64,000 nucleotides of DNA from Favolaschia claudopus (lineage: Eukaryota > Basidiomycota > Agaricomycetes > Agaricales > Mycenaceae), in contig JAWWNJ010000043.1 in the NCBI GenBank assembly GCA_037176885.1, positions 806,001 to 870,000 of the forward strand, given 5' to 3'. The position numbers and the translations under genes were made by a program. The notes beneath the pieces were generated by a model. That model did no database searches, was not told the DNA's origin, and worked only from the letters and a program-made list of their open reading frames with translations. This document shows positions 1 to 12,400 of the stretch, one piece after another (position 1 is the first letter of the stretch; every line of letters begins with the position of its first letter).

Positions 1-3000
1 GGCGTCCCTGCACCCCCACCCCCCTTCGTCAACGCCCTCAACATATCCCGGATCCCCGTCATCCGCATCCGACTACTCCTCCTCTTCTTATCCTTCCCAG
101 GGGCCCCTGGCACAGCGCTAGCACTCTCCTCCGATGGTAGAGTGACAGTACTGTTCATCGGATCTCCCCACCGCCAATCCCGATTCACAGTCGTACTGCT
201 CCCAATCATCATCCCCGCGATCTCCTCCGGAATGTCTTCCGCGCCAAACGACTCGTCCGGACCTCCGGGCGTTGGATTCAGCATCTCCTTCAGCAAGAGA
301 AGCTGCCTCTGACTGAGATCGTTCCGCCCCGTCGACGCTCGCCAAGCGAGATTGCTCCCTGGACTGGCAAGCGGCGGACCAGGCATCGAGCCAAGACTCG
401 AGGTTGTCGCCAACGGTGGCGGAGCTGCAAGTGGCTTGCCGTCCGCATCTTGGAGCGTGATAGCCCGTTCACGCTTCGTCTTGATCCCATCGCTGCCGCC
501 TACTGAAGTTTGTTGCATAGCAGGCGCAGAGTTACTCGTACTCGGAGGCGTAGTGGAGGTCCCACCACCCCCAAGCTCAATGAGCAACTCGGCGCATTCC
601 CAGGAAATCCGGTACTTGGAGTTGATGGTGTAGAACGCAGAAGCCATCTGTTTGTATGCTTGCTGCTGGACCTGCTGCGCTGACGGTGGACCATTTTGAG
701 ACGAGGACGTATTCGAGCGATGGCGTTTGAAGAATGTCGGAGATGTCCGCGCAGACTCCTCCTTCTCTCTAGACTGAACAGGATGATGGAGAACATGGGC
801 GTCAAGAATCCCCTGTACTTCCAACACCAGAGTCTGGTACGTATTCTGCAGCTCTTTGAGCTCTAAAATGACAACTTCTCGTCAGCCTCTGCTCAAAGAC
901 AAGAAAAAGAATAAAAACATACCCTCGACATTCCGAGCAAACTCTCGAACCATCCCCAAATCTCTCCTCAACCCGACCTGCGCCTGACTGATCCTGGCAG
1001 GAATCTTCAAGTCACCCAAGGAATTCCTCCGCATCGTCCCAGTAGCACTGTTTACTAACGGACTACTAGCAGCTACGGCAGCCGCTGCGCCAACGACCGG
1101 ATTCGTACCCGCTGAACGTCCTAACGACGCTGTCCCGGGTGATACAGGCGGCTTCGGTGACGGAGAATTTGAATGCGAGTGTGAACGGGAAGGCGGTGGA
1201 GAGGCCGAAGAGGAATACGGTGTTAATGACGGTGAGGAAGAGGAAGCTAAGGAGATAGGTGAGGCCAGTGGCAATGATCCGGGGCTTGATCCCAGTGAGA
1301 ACGTTGGTGAGAACGGGGCAGGATGTAGCACATCCAGCTTCCGCGGCGAGCCAATATTGATAGGCGCGGACGCTTTCATAGTCGCCGTACTCCCACTTGC
1401 AGATCGTACAGTCTGCGGCGGCGACGGCGGCTGGAGCTGCACATCCACAGGCGGTACCGCAAGCTGCGAAGGCGGCGGAAGGCCGTCGATCGAGGTCTTC
1501 TCACTTCCACCACCCTTCTTTCCCTTCCCCCCGCCATTCTCCTTCTCATCCCCCAACCCCACAACGGCCGTGATCGAGACCCCGCTCTTCGTCCTTTTAT
1601 GCCTCTGCCCAACAAGACTAATCCTCCGTACATTCCTCTCCACGAATCCCATCCCCTCCTTCCGCCCCAAATCCTCCACACTTCCCACTACGGCACCAGA
1701 CGGCCTCCCAACGCCCAAGATCCCATACCCCTTACTCGGACTCGCATCCGGCGTCGGATTCTGCTGCTGTGTTTTCCCAGTAGGTGTCGCATCCTCTCCT
1801 CCCCCATCCCCATTCAACGGCCGTATCGTCCTCCTTATCTGCACGAACCCCAAACTCCTCCTCTTCACCAACTTCGTCTTCCCGCCCTCTTTCTCCTCGC
1901 GCCCACCAAGCGGCGTAGGCGTATACGGCCGCTCCGCCGCACTCAACTCCGCCTGTCCTTCCCGAGCGGCACCATCTCGACCCACACCACCTCCTCCCCC
2001 TCCTCCTGTGCCGCCGCGCGACTTTCTTCGCTCCTCCCGGTCAGCAGGCGATCCAGATGCACCCCGAAAAAACCACCCTCTCGGTGCAGATGCGTCAGGA
2101 GGGGTATGCGGTGTCCGTGGAGGCGTCATAGGCACGTTTTCCTGCTGCCCTGAACCCGAGCCGCCGTATTGCGAGTGCCGACGGGACTTGCTGCTATTCT
2201 TGGGCGGTGTGGTAGGAGGAGGTTGTGGATGCGCATACGAATGCCGTGAACCAGAATGTGAGGAATGCGAGCCAGTGCGTAGGGAATTGGCGCTGGGAGG
2301 CCGGGGTGTGGCTTCTGTGGCGAAACCGTTTGCGTGGGCCGTAATATCTTGTATGATATCGAGCTCGGGATCTACAATGAAAAGATATCAGAATTTGGAG
2401 ACCGAACAGCTTGCAGAAATGGCAAAGCGACTGACCTCCCAACCCCTCGCTCTCGACACTGATACTACTCCCTTTCTTCCGCCTCGAAGCCGCCCCTGCC
2501 CCACCCCCAAACCCCCACCTCTTTACACTCCCAATCCTCGCCAACAACCCCGGCGAGCCAAGCACCACATGGCTTCCCGACGCACCCGCGCCGACTGGCT
2601 GCATGCCATACGGATTCGGCGCACTCGCGCTCGAATTATTCGGATGCGCATTCGAGTACGCGTTCTGCGGGTACGCAGCGCTGCTACTCGAACTCGTAGC
2701 CGCCACACTAGACGACCCGTAAATCGCACTGGGCCCTGCACCAAGTCCATCCTCAGCATCCCAATCCTCCTCCGCCGTCTCCGCATCCTCAGAACTCTCC
2801 CTCCCCAATCCCCTTCTCCCCATCATCTCCCGCATCTCCACCACCCCTGATCCGCCTCCCGCCCCATTAGGCCGACTCTTCTTCCTCAGCCTCCTCCTCT
2901 CCCTGTGAATAGGCGGACTCGGCGGCAGTCCCGCTAGCCCCTTCGCTAATTGCGCGACCTGTCTCGGCCTCGTCAGTGCGGTCGTGCTCCCTGCGCTCGT

Positions 3001-3659
3001 ATGCGTATAGGCTATCGATGCATTGTCAGGCGCCGAAAACACACTAGCGGTCGGACTTCGCGGGAAGGGTTGCAGTCCCAAGCCAGGGTCAGGTATATTC
3101 AGCCCAAGCATCCCCAGGCCTGCGCCGCGCCCGATGCTGCTTGCGGGTGTGATACCACCGGGTAAAGGTGGAACGGGCGGCGGGGGACTGGAATTGAGGG
3201 AATATGGTGCGAGTGTACGCCGTGTACGTGCGGTGACGGTGCGGTCTTCGTCCGCGCCGAATCCAAGCTCAGCGTCTTCGTCTTCGTCGCTCGATTCGCC
3301 GCCCCATTCTTGTCGAGCGGTGGAACCTGAGGCGGTACGTAGCCGTTGTTGGATCTTACTGGCACGAGGGGTGCGTTGCGTTGCGCGTACAGGCGGGGGA
3401 AAGGAGAATGCCGAAGAGGTGCCTGCGTTCGTGTCTTCGTTATTATTACTATTCGGTGAGTCGGCGTCCACTGCGGGAGAAGAAGACGGCTCGTCTTCGT
3501 CATCATCTTCCTCCGCAAAGTCGTCGTCCCAATTTTCTGTCGTTTCGTGAGAGTCGCGGTGTCGTGGTTCATGACGGTCTTGGTGGGCGTCGTTAGGTGG
3601 TCGCGTTGCGGTCTTGTTACTGTGGAATTCAAAGTCGTCGTCCCAGTTTTCGGAGGCTT
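1..3659 (-). CDS. large Ser/Pro-rich low-complexity protein with two NWDDDF motifs (partial; C-terminus outside window)
   Basis: The reading frame runs from about 3659 down through position 1 and out of the window, so the C-terminus is missing. I see introns near 2370-2430 (exon junction reads GLG-DPELDIIQ) and near 850-920 (junction ARNVE-ELKELQ). The N-terminal part carries two near-identical acidic motifs, NWDDDFEF and NWDDDFAEE, about 25-30 residues apart. A long Ser/Pro/Gly-rich region with basic patches follows. After it comes a short helical stretch (ELKELQNTYQTLVLEVQGI), then a more conserved-looking block around INSKYRISWECAELLIELG and a Lys/Arg-rich tail. I do not recognise the family. 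The WDDDF motif and layout suggest a cytoskeletal or septation-network regulator, which is weak inference. An upstream exon (4485-4240) may supply the true start. Long antisense ORFs here are composition shadows. Confidence 0.6.
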
Positions 3660-4199
3660 CTGTGAAAAGAGATGAGCATCTGACGCGGAAGCAATATAAA
3701 TAATTTTCGATAGACCGCGTGCATCAGAGATCAAGTCGAGGCACAGATGGCTACGACGGTGGAAAAGAGGTCTGCAGAACGCAGATAACGACAGAGAGTG
3801 AAAGAAATTGTAACTGCAAGACGACGTGCGTCATATCGCTGGAAAGCCCCCTAGCGCCACGGTAGACACATACGCGCTGTGCGGATTGTACGCTCTGAGT
3901 ATGTTCAGAGCATACAGTGCGGAGAGAAGCGTCCGCCGACAGGAGAAAGGCACTTCGATTGCAACAGAATGGCATATAGCGCTGCACACGGAGATGAACA
4001 GCCAGAGCCTCCAACACGTGGGGGAGTGTGCGATAGTGAACCGAGCAATCGAGGACTACAGTGCGAATCGCGAGTGAAAAGAGCCTGCAGAACTCTGCAA
4101 GTTCTCCACCAACCCACAGAACGAAAGCCACACTTGTCGAGATATGGATACGGGTAATTGCGGCAGAGCGAAGAGATGTCATGGGCGAGGGACTTCCGG

Positions 4200-4485
4200 C
4201 CGAGAAAGTCTTCCCATAGCAAAAGCAAAAGGTTTTGAGAGACTGGACCTGTGGGCCACTCGAATGCTTGAAGTCGCCGGTATCCATCGCAGCAACGTCG
4301 CCCGCCTTTCCCTCCGCCAACAACCGACCCATTAACCCATCCAAAGTCCCCAGCAACCGTTCGTCGTCCCCCTCGACCGCGAAAACGAATGAAAATCGCG
4401 TGCATCGGGTCCAATATGTGCGGAAAAAAGGAAAGAAAAGCGACGGCTCACCTGAATTGTGCATCATGTCGTATGATCATGGGTT
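4200..4485 (-). other. possible 5' exon(s) of the Ser/Pro-rich gene
   Basis: On the minus strand an ATG-containing stretch at 4485-4463 is followed by a good donor (gtgagc). A short open segment after it reads like protein (GDDERLLGTLDGLMGRLL, then AEGKAGDVAAMDTGDF). It lies in the correct orientation upstream of the acceptor at 3660 (ctcttttcacag) that opens the NWDDDF exon. I could not find a consistent set of donors and acceptors joining the two without a phase conflict, so whether these are 5' exons of that gene or a separate small gene is open. Confidence 0.3.
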
Positions 4486-5351
4486 TCTGGGTCAGCAATG
4501 AGCAAAGATGTTCATTCCGGCGGTATGAGGAGGTATACCGTTGCTTGTGGCAATGAGGCGAGCGTCAAAGGGATACTTTTAGCGGTTAAAGGAACAAGGT
4601 CAAAAGCGTTACGCGTGACCGTCACCTGTGACAAAGCGTTGTCACACCTCATCCCTTTGTTTTCTGCTTTGTCTCACAGGCGCGCTTTGTTCTCTGCGTG
4701 GACCACTAAATTCGCTTGGACCACCAAGCGGGGTGTAGATACCTGAGCATCGCCTAATCTCTTTGCTTTTTTGACCGACCTTCTCGACATCCCGACCAAG
4801 ATCCCGACCCTTCCCGAAGCAATTTCAACCAGAGGGTGAAATTCGTGAATATGATGCAATGTCCATTTTGAGCGTTTCATAGCTCCAGTTTTGTGCTCCT
4901 GACTTGACCAACGCGTGGACTCAGGAAGCACTTGCTTTTGTTGCTCTCTCCAGTGTCAAAAAGCAGAAAAAAAAACATACGCAGGGAATCGTGCGCGTGT
5001 GCTCTCCATGCCGCAGTCTCCCATACATGCAGACTGAGCATTGGACAGAAACTCTTGACGGTTTGTAGTGTCCTGGAACCAATTCAACTTATTCGATCCC
5101 CGTCATAACTTAGTCGCCGAGTCCACCTCGGTCAACCAACTCGATAACGGATACACTCGGAAAATAGTGAGAACGCATGCCAACCCGCGCACGCCGCCGA
5201 TATTATGTCCTCATTGCGCGTTTCCCGGGGATTTACTGTACGTGCTCGCCCAATTCAACATCGCAAGGCAACTAGTTGCCGTCGTTCAACGTAAACGCAA
5301 GAATGAGTTTTTGACTTTACTCTCATCTCATCGCCTCTAACCCAAGCGACT
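4486..5351. other. intergenic, divergent promoter region with GTGAC/GTCAC palindromes
   Basis: No convincing gene. The region separates a leftward gene from the rightward cyclopropane synthase and therefore probably holds both promoters. Around 4613-4646 the pentamer GTGAC or its complement GTCAC occurs four times, including the hairpin TGTGACAA-agcg-TTGTCACA at 4627-4646. The open frame at 5068-5340 shows no recognisable protein features. Confidence 0.4.
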
Positions 5352-7527
5352 ATGCCTACCCCCCATTCCTCAACACAACTCCTGAAAACGCCCACCACCC
5401 ACTCGCCTTACTCCCTCTTCCGCATCTTAGACAGCCTTTGGTCTTGCTTCGTAGAAGTCCTCACCAGCACTGGGTCGCGCGTCCTAAACCCCATCGCAGA
5501 GAGCACCGTTCTCAAGTAAGTATATGTTCCATTCATCAAGTAGTATGATTTCATCGGAATGTACAATCAACCTAATGACCCCTCTCAGCGCCCTCACCTC
5601 AATAACAACGGGCAAAATCACCCTCATCACAAACCCCTCCTCCCCCGAGTCTACCACGCACAGTTTCGGCGACCCCAATGCCGCCGACTTAGAGGTCACT
5701 ATTCGGGTCAACTCCGCCGCTTTCTATACCCGAATTGCGCTGTTCACGGATCTGGGGTTAGCTGAGGCGTTCATGTTCGGTGACAGTGAGAACCTGCTCC
5801 TCTTTCTACATTTTTATTTCTTAAACATCGAATCGAGTCGACTGCGACAACATCTCAACTCTGATCCAGGTACGTCGTTGAACAGTAAATCGCAAATATG
5901 TATAATGAATTTCTAATACCGGTGTTTATCCAGATCCTCATACTAAATCGCCCCACTCTAACTCATCAAACCTCATCCCTCCTCGCATCCGCCTTATCCC
6001 ACGGCCGCCACCTCACCAGCACCAAATTCCTCGGCACACTCACAAACTCGCGCGCGAATATCTCGGCGCATTATGATTTGGGAAATACGATGCAAGTACA
6101 TTCCTTCTTCCTTCATTCCATCTCAACTCCCTGTACTCTGCCAATAGGTTCAAGGCGTTTTTGAGCCAAGATATGAACTACTCCTCCGCTATATTCAAAG
6201 ACTACAACGAGGATCTCAATCCCATTCCTATCAAAACTACCCGGGAGTCGTTGGAGGATGCACAGTTACGCAAAGTCAGGTATGTATGTCCAAAGTAAAC
6301 AAACGATCACTGAGCTCCGAAGGATCGTCAAATAATGTATTGAAAACTTGTCAGATTGGTTCTTAAGAAAGCAAATATCCAACCCGGCCAATGCGTCCTC
6401 GAAATCGGTATGCAATACTCCCTTGGCAATTCCAAGAATCAGTTCACAATCTCACGAAATCTCTCTACAACAGGCACCGGCTGGGCCTCCCTCGCCATCC
6501 TCGCCGCAAAGACCTTCGACTGCACCATCCACACCCTCACCCTCTCCTTCAACCAAGCAGCCTTAGCCCGCACTCTCATCGACCACGCTGGGCTGTCAGA
6601 CAAAATCACTGTGCACTGCATGGACTTCCGTTCCTTCCCCGTCGCTTTCCCCGCTTTGGCGGGTACCTTCGACAGGTTCATCAGCGTGGAGATGATCGAG
6701 CACGTTGGGAAGGATTTTCTTAACGAATATTGGAGGGTGGCGGATTGGGCGTTGAAGGAGGGGACGGGGAGGGGTGTTGTGCAGGGAATCACGCTACCTG
6801 AGAGTCGTGAGTGTCGATTCATCAAATCGCGGTACAGTTAAATATGATTGACGGGCAATGCCAGGTGTAGCATCGTACAACGCTGGCGTTGATTTCATTC
6901 AAAAATGGGTTCGTTCTTTATGGCATTTTATGCACGCCTCCACTTATCGACCTGTTTCTATCTTCCGATCGCAGAGTCAGTCGCAGTGTCGCACAAACCC
7001 ACATAAAACCCTATAATAAATTTCGCTGACCATTTTCCAGTTTTCCCCGGCGGCTACCTCCCCTCCCTCACCCTTCTCATCGAGTCCTTGAACTCTGGCT
7101 CCCAATCCCGCCTCATCGTCGACTCCGTACTGAACATCGGCCCGCACTACGCGCGTACCCTGCGCGAATGGAAACGCAATTTCCTCGCAAACTGGGAAGG
7201 TGTAATTGTGAAGGCGTTGGTGGAGGAATATAACTTGAATGCGGAGGGGTTGGAGGTGTTCCGGAGGAAGTGGATATGTGCGGTTTTCCTCTTCCTTGGG
7301 TGTCCTTTTGCGTTTTCTTTAACGGGAACTGACGAGATGAGCAGATTATTTGTGAGTCTGTCGTTTTTTGTGTTGATTGCAAGCATCGAATTATACATTG
7401 ACGGATTCACTCGCATAGCGACTACTGCGAGGCGGGTTTCAAGACACGAACACTTGGAGATCATATCATTACTTTCACTCGCGAGGGGAATATAGAATTT
7501 GGGTGTGATATCGAGGTGGATTTTTGA
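5352..7527 (+). CDS. cyclopropane-fatty-acyl-phospholipid synthase-like methyltransferase
   Basis: This SAM-dependent enzyme of the CFA/mycolic-acid cyclopropane synthase family would add a methylene (or methyl) group to unsaturated acyl chains of membrane lipids. Family marks in order: GLAEAFMFGD; HYDLGNTMFKAFL; the SAM-binding loop VLEIGTGWASL; then ISVEMIEHVGKDF, VDFIQKW, FPGGYLPSL, YFDYCEAGFKT and a final HIITFTREGNIEF. My model has 12 exons: 5352-5515, 5589-5785, 5838-5869, 5934-6091, 6148-6279, 6355-6407, 6474-6806, 6865-6908, 6975 (one base), 7041-7277, 7345-7351 (seven bases) and 7419-7527. They sum to 1467 nt, or 488 residues plus stop, with no internal stop. The intron at 6092-6147 is GC-AG. 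The SAM loop reads GTGW where GCGWG is more usual. No signal peptide is visible; an early hydrophobic stretch (residues about 25-45) may associate with membrane. Family call is sure; the tiny exons are inferred from frame and family motifs. Confidence 0.9.
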
Positions 7528-9406
7528 ATACTAGTGAGCTATTCATTGATTCAGCTTTGAAATTTAACAACTAGATGTACAGTGTCAGTTATAGCATAGG
7601 GAGAACAGTCAACTTGAAGAAGTTTAGATCGGAAAATTTCCTACCTTGAACCAGATCAGGAGTTTCTTGGCTAGTGCTTGGCCTGATCGTGGATTGTTCA
7701 ATTCGGGCATTTTCTGCCAGCGCCACAATCAGCGGGACAAGAAATAAACGTAGAAAGTTCGTCAGGAACGAACACTCTTCATTATCGAACTCCGCACGTG
7801 GGATTCCTTAGTATGAAGTGCTCGTCTATTTATAACGCTCATTCCAGCTTATCTTTGCGCCTTTCCTTCGAGGGATTTGCCCCCTTTTGCCCCCTGGTTT
7901 CATGATTTTGCTTTCTCCTTGGATATGCATGAACATTCAGCAGCTGTATTGCATCTTTTTGCATTCAGACGTTGGGGGCGGCCCGCATCTAGATTTTACT
8001 CAATGATCTTCTATGAGGACGGGCCGCCGGGATCTTTGTTGATTCAACTTGAGGCGAGAGGCAAAAGGGAATATACTCAACTGTCCGGACACCTTAAATC
8101 ACTTTGAACTTAGACGCCTAACACAAGTCTAAGAATCAAAATAATTGAACCGTCAACATCCTCAGCTCGACTTTGGACATTCTTCGAGTTAGACACCGAA
8201 GGAAACGCATCGTGTCCCAATATCTTTTCCCTCATTTTTATGTAGCTCCTTTACGCGCGTAAAGTCATTTTCACCGGGAACCAAATGGCAAAATCTGTTC
8301 TCTCCGCGCCAGTCATGTCTGGACCTCTCCACTTCAGAAAAAAAATCAACTTGAACGTTGGAGAATTTTGGCAGAGAAATGTCAATGACCCAGCTTCCTA
8401 CAGGCTTCTACGACTCTACGAGCGCCCACAACAAGCTTCGCTTCGAATTCTCAATGAATATCGTCGTATCAATGTTTCACGAACGCAGATCAGCGCAGAT
8501 CCCAAAGTCACACGACCATCAAGGTGGCTCTGCTCGGCCGAATGCTTGCCCTCGCCAAACTTCGCCAAACCCGCTCCTTGCCGTCTACCATCATCACCGA
8601 CGGGGCCCAATGGCGCAAACAGCGCAGCTTGTCTCCGAACACGCGATAGCTCGATAGTGTCGCGTGCTCAGATGAATAGGTTAGTTGCGGCCGCGGTGGG
8701 GCTCCAGTGACCGCAGCTACTCTCAATTTTATATGGACTCAACAGGACTCAACCGCTGACCAGCGAGGTTCTTTTGCTATGCAATCTGCGAACGCAGATC
8801 ATCCTGTCCTTTCGCTTGCCCATCGCCAAAAACTCTTCGCTGCTCTGGAACATCTGAACTTTGCGGCAAAGGATGCAGATTCCACGCCCAGAAGACGGAA
8901 CTTTTACTAGTCGGAGCCGTATTCAGTTATTCCGTCTGCCAAGTCGCTGTCACCCTTTTTTTTCGTTACTCCAGCGCCGAACAAACATCCAGATATCTAC
9001 CTTGTACCCGGGGCCGGGAAACTCCCGCCACGGCTCGTGCTCCCGCCCGTTCCCGCTCAGCTGCCTAGCTTGCTATGCAATTAGCAAGCTAAAGGAGACT
9101 AGTGTAACCCCGTCTGGTGAGTTTCTTGACTTTCCCACCAACTCTCCCAAGCCTTTCTGTGCTATTTTTAGCCCTCCTTATCTTGCTTCAATTCTGAATT
9201 GCATGCATCACTCACATCTTGATCCACTCCCACTCTATCCATATATTTAGCCGGGACCTGACCACCAACCATGTGCCCAACACATCGGCGGGGAGGTAAG
9301 CCGGCAATCGCTGACATTTAAAAGCGACCAAACCGATAATGGCGTGCTTTGAAGCGTTTCTTCTCCTTCCTTCATCCTGTGGAGCCTCTGCTCGCCTTCC
9401 TCAGCA
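7528..9406. other. intergenic, no supported gene
   Basis: Nearly 1.9 kb with only short open frames and no recognisable protein or splice pattern. It contains a 14-bp perfect palindrome (tttacgcgcgtaaa, 8250-8263), a 10-bp-arm hairpin at 9066-9091 and a TATA-like tatattta at 9242-9249 upstream of the transporter start. Confidence 0.5.
9066..9091. repeat. perfect inverted repeat, 10-bp arms, 6-nt loop
   Basis: TAGCTTGCTA at 9066-9075 and its exact reverse complement TAGCAAGCTA at 9082-9091, separated by tgcaat. It lies about 315 bp upstream of the OPT transporter start. It could be a dimer-binding site or a small hairpin. Confidence 0.6.
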
Positions 9407-12400
9407 ATGGCAGCAGTCGAAGCAACAACGCCGCCCACCCTTGAGAAGCATGGTCTCAACGGCGACAGCGAGAAACGCAGCTCCGGGTCATTCGTCGCAG
9501 ACGAGAAGGGCAATGTCCCTTACGACGAGAAGGTCGACCTTGACAATGCTGAGGAAGTCGGTGAGGTCTTCGCCGATGGTCCTCGGTTGATCGATCTTGG
9601 CATGGACGGACATGAGCGGCCAATTGGTATGTCCCGCTTTCGACTTATTTCTTTTACAATACACACTCGAGATATGGGACTACGATACTTTCCTCCATCC
9701 TTTCATTCAGCCAGCGCGTGTACTCAACTAACACCTTGATGCAGAAACCGACACCGACTACGCAACTCGTCTCGTCTCCCTCGATGACGACCCAACCCTC
9801 CGGGTCTTCACCTTCCGGATGTGGTTTTTAGGTCTTGGCCTCACCGCTTTTGCGTGCGTTGCCTTTATTTCTCCCTTCAATTGAGTTTCTTATCCTCGGC
9901 TTTCGCACAGCGCCGTCCTGAGTCAAATCTTCGTACGCTCAATTCTGCTCGTTTATCTCATTGCTTCACGCTCAATTTCTGCTTTGCTCTACAGTACTTC
10001 CGCCCCCAAACCGTGCGTGAATCTGGAATTTACATCATTCTATGTATGCTGACGGCCAATGATTCTTCGTAGATCTACGTCTCCCAGCTCTTCATTCAGA
10101 TCCTCGGATTCCTCCTTGGACGGGTACGCAAGCTCTGCTTTATCTTGAATGCTGTATTTACTTTGCGCCTGTGTAGGCATTCGAATGGCTCATCCCTGGT
10201 CCCTCCGAGTATGCCATTATCCGAACGCCCGACACCTGGTTCTGGAGGTACATCTTTCTCTCTTCCCATGCGAGCGCTCCGTAACAGGCTTACCTACATC
10301 CACTCCGATCCGCAGATTCATGAATCACGGACGGTTCAGTGCGTTTCCTCGTTTTCCCGCGTTTCTTCTCTTCCGCTGACGATCGCGCCAGACCTGAAAG
10401 AACACGTCGCCATGTCCATTATGGCGTCCACAGCCTCCATCTCTGCGCTCGCAATCTCCATCTTTGCGGCTCAGGAGTTGTACTACTTCGTCGACACCAA
10501 TGTCGCCGTCGGTATTTTCACGTAAGTCTTTTCCTGAGGCACGCATTCCATGAGAATCAAGCCCGACTTACCTTCACACGACTAGGATCATCTCATCCCA
10601 GCTCATTGGGTACGGTATGGCTGGTATCGTTCGAGGTAACTATCCTCCCCGTTATGCTGCCACTTCCTTCCTCTTATACCGATCGACAGTGTTCCTCGTC
10701 TACCCCACTTGGGCGGTCTACCCCCAGGTCATGCCCACCGTCCAGCTCTTCGAGGCTCTGCACCGCGGCGAGGGCATGATGTCCCAGTCCAAGCGTAAGA
10801 AGTTCTTCTGGTACATATTCATCGGTATCTTCGTCTGGGAGTGGTTCCCTGTACGTGGAAGAGAGAACTCCTTATCGATATACTTACTCATCCGAATCTG
10901 GCACAGGAATACATCGCCCCCACTCTGACCGGTATATCGATCTTCTGCCTCGCCAACCAAAACTCTGCATGGTTCACGCGCGTTTTCGGCGGCGCCGCTG
11001 GTAACGAGGGTCTCGGTGCCTTCTCCATTTGCTTCGATTGGGCCTATGTGCGTTACCTTCGCATCCGATCTCGGGGAATGCATTCATTGACATGAAATCT
11101 TCGGCCCGTTGACAGATCGGCGCTGGCGGAGGCACCATCGGCGCACTCTTTACCCCGCTTTCCACCCAGCTCTCCCTCTATGGCGGCTGCGCGGTCTGCA
11201 TGATTGCGTTTTGCGCCTGCTATGCGAGGAATACATGGAATACTCAGGTACGATCCACCTTACAGCCCCCCGGTTATGGATATCTAACCTCTTTTCACAG
11301 AACTTCCCTTTCCTCACCCAACTTCTGTTCTACGAGGATGGTACGCCGCAGCAATTCGCCGTCTGCGTCCGTCGATGATCTTGATTGTTTTTTTTTTGTC
11401 CATGATAGGGCGGGAATACAATCAGACTCTTATTCTTAACGGTGAGGCTTCTTGCTTCGCGCGGGACGTTATGATTGACGGTCATGATCCGCACAGACGA
11501 CTTCACGCTGAACGAGGACAAGCTCGCGGTACAGGGCCTGCCATGGGTGCGTCACACTACTACGCCTTGTAACGTTGCAGTCGCTTGACAACGACTTGTT
11601 TCGTCAGTATGCCGCCTCGCAGCTACTATACAAGATTTCCCGCACAATCTACATCGGAGGTATGTCCCAGATAGCGACGATCACTCATGACTTACCAGTA
11701 CTCCAGCCGCCCTCACGCACTTCCTGCTATGGCATTTCAAGACTGTTCGCAAGACCATTCAGGAAGGCCGTGAAGGTATCGACGACCCCCACTTCAAGAA
11801 GATGAAGGCATATCCTGGTCCGTCGTCTCCGCTCGTTGCCTCGTGGACGAATCATTGACTGTCGTATTCAGAGGTCTCCAATTGGATCTACCTTGCGGTC
11901 TTCACCGTTTGCTTTGGCATCGCCATCGGCACCACATATGGGTGCGTAGGCAGCTCTCTCGTTTGTCTTGGTGCTCACTTTTACCATTTCTTTCCAGTGC
12001 CAAGTCGCAGCTCCCAGCCTGGGCAACGATCATCGCGCTCATTTTCGCGTGGATCTTCGTTCCCGTCATTGGAACGCTTTACGCCACCGTAGGCTACGCT
12101 CCCTCTATCGAGAACATGATCCAGATGCTCGGCGGCGCCCTCATTCCTGGCAAGCCTGTGGCCAACATGTACTTCACCATGTGCGTTGCTCACTCTTCAT
12201 ATCGCCTGCTGGGCCTAATTCGTTTGCTGTCCCTTCAAGGTACGGCTACCAGCCCGTTGTCCAGGCATACACGCTCTGTGGTGATCTCAAGATTGTACGT
12301 CCATGCACATCTTACCCCACCTGTACGCTGAGGCTGCTCCGTAGGGTCAATACACAAAGCTCCCCCCTCGTGCGACGTTCATCGTGCAGTCTGTTGGTTC

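Noticed and set aside
1357..2850. Long plus-strand open frame (497 aa) rich in Pro, Arg and Ser
   Set aside because: It is antisense to the well-supported Ser/Pro-rich gene and reflects that gene's GC-rich, stop-poor codons; no domain or splice pattern of its own.
5068..5340. 90-aa open frame just upstream of the cyclopropane synthase
   Set aside because: No conserved features; it lies in the expected promoter and leader region of the next gene.
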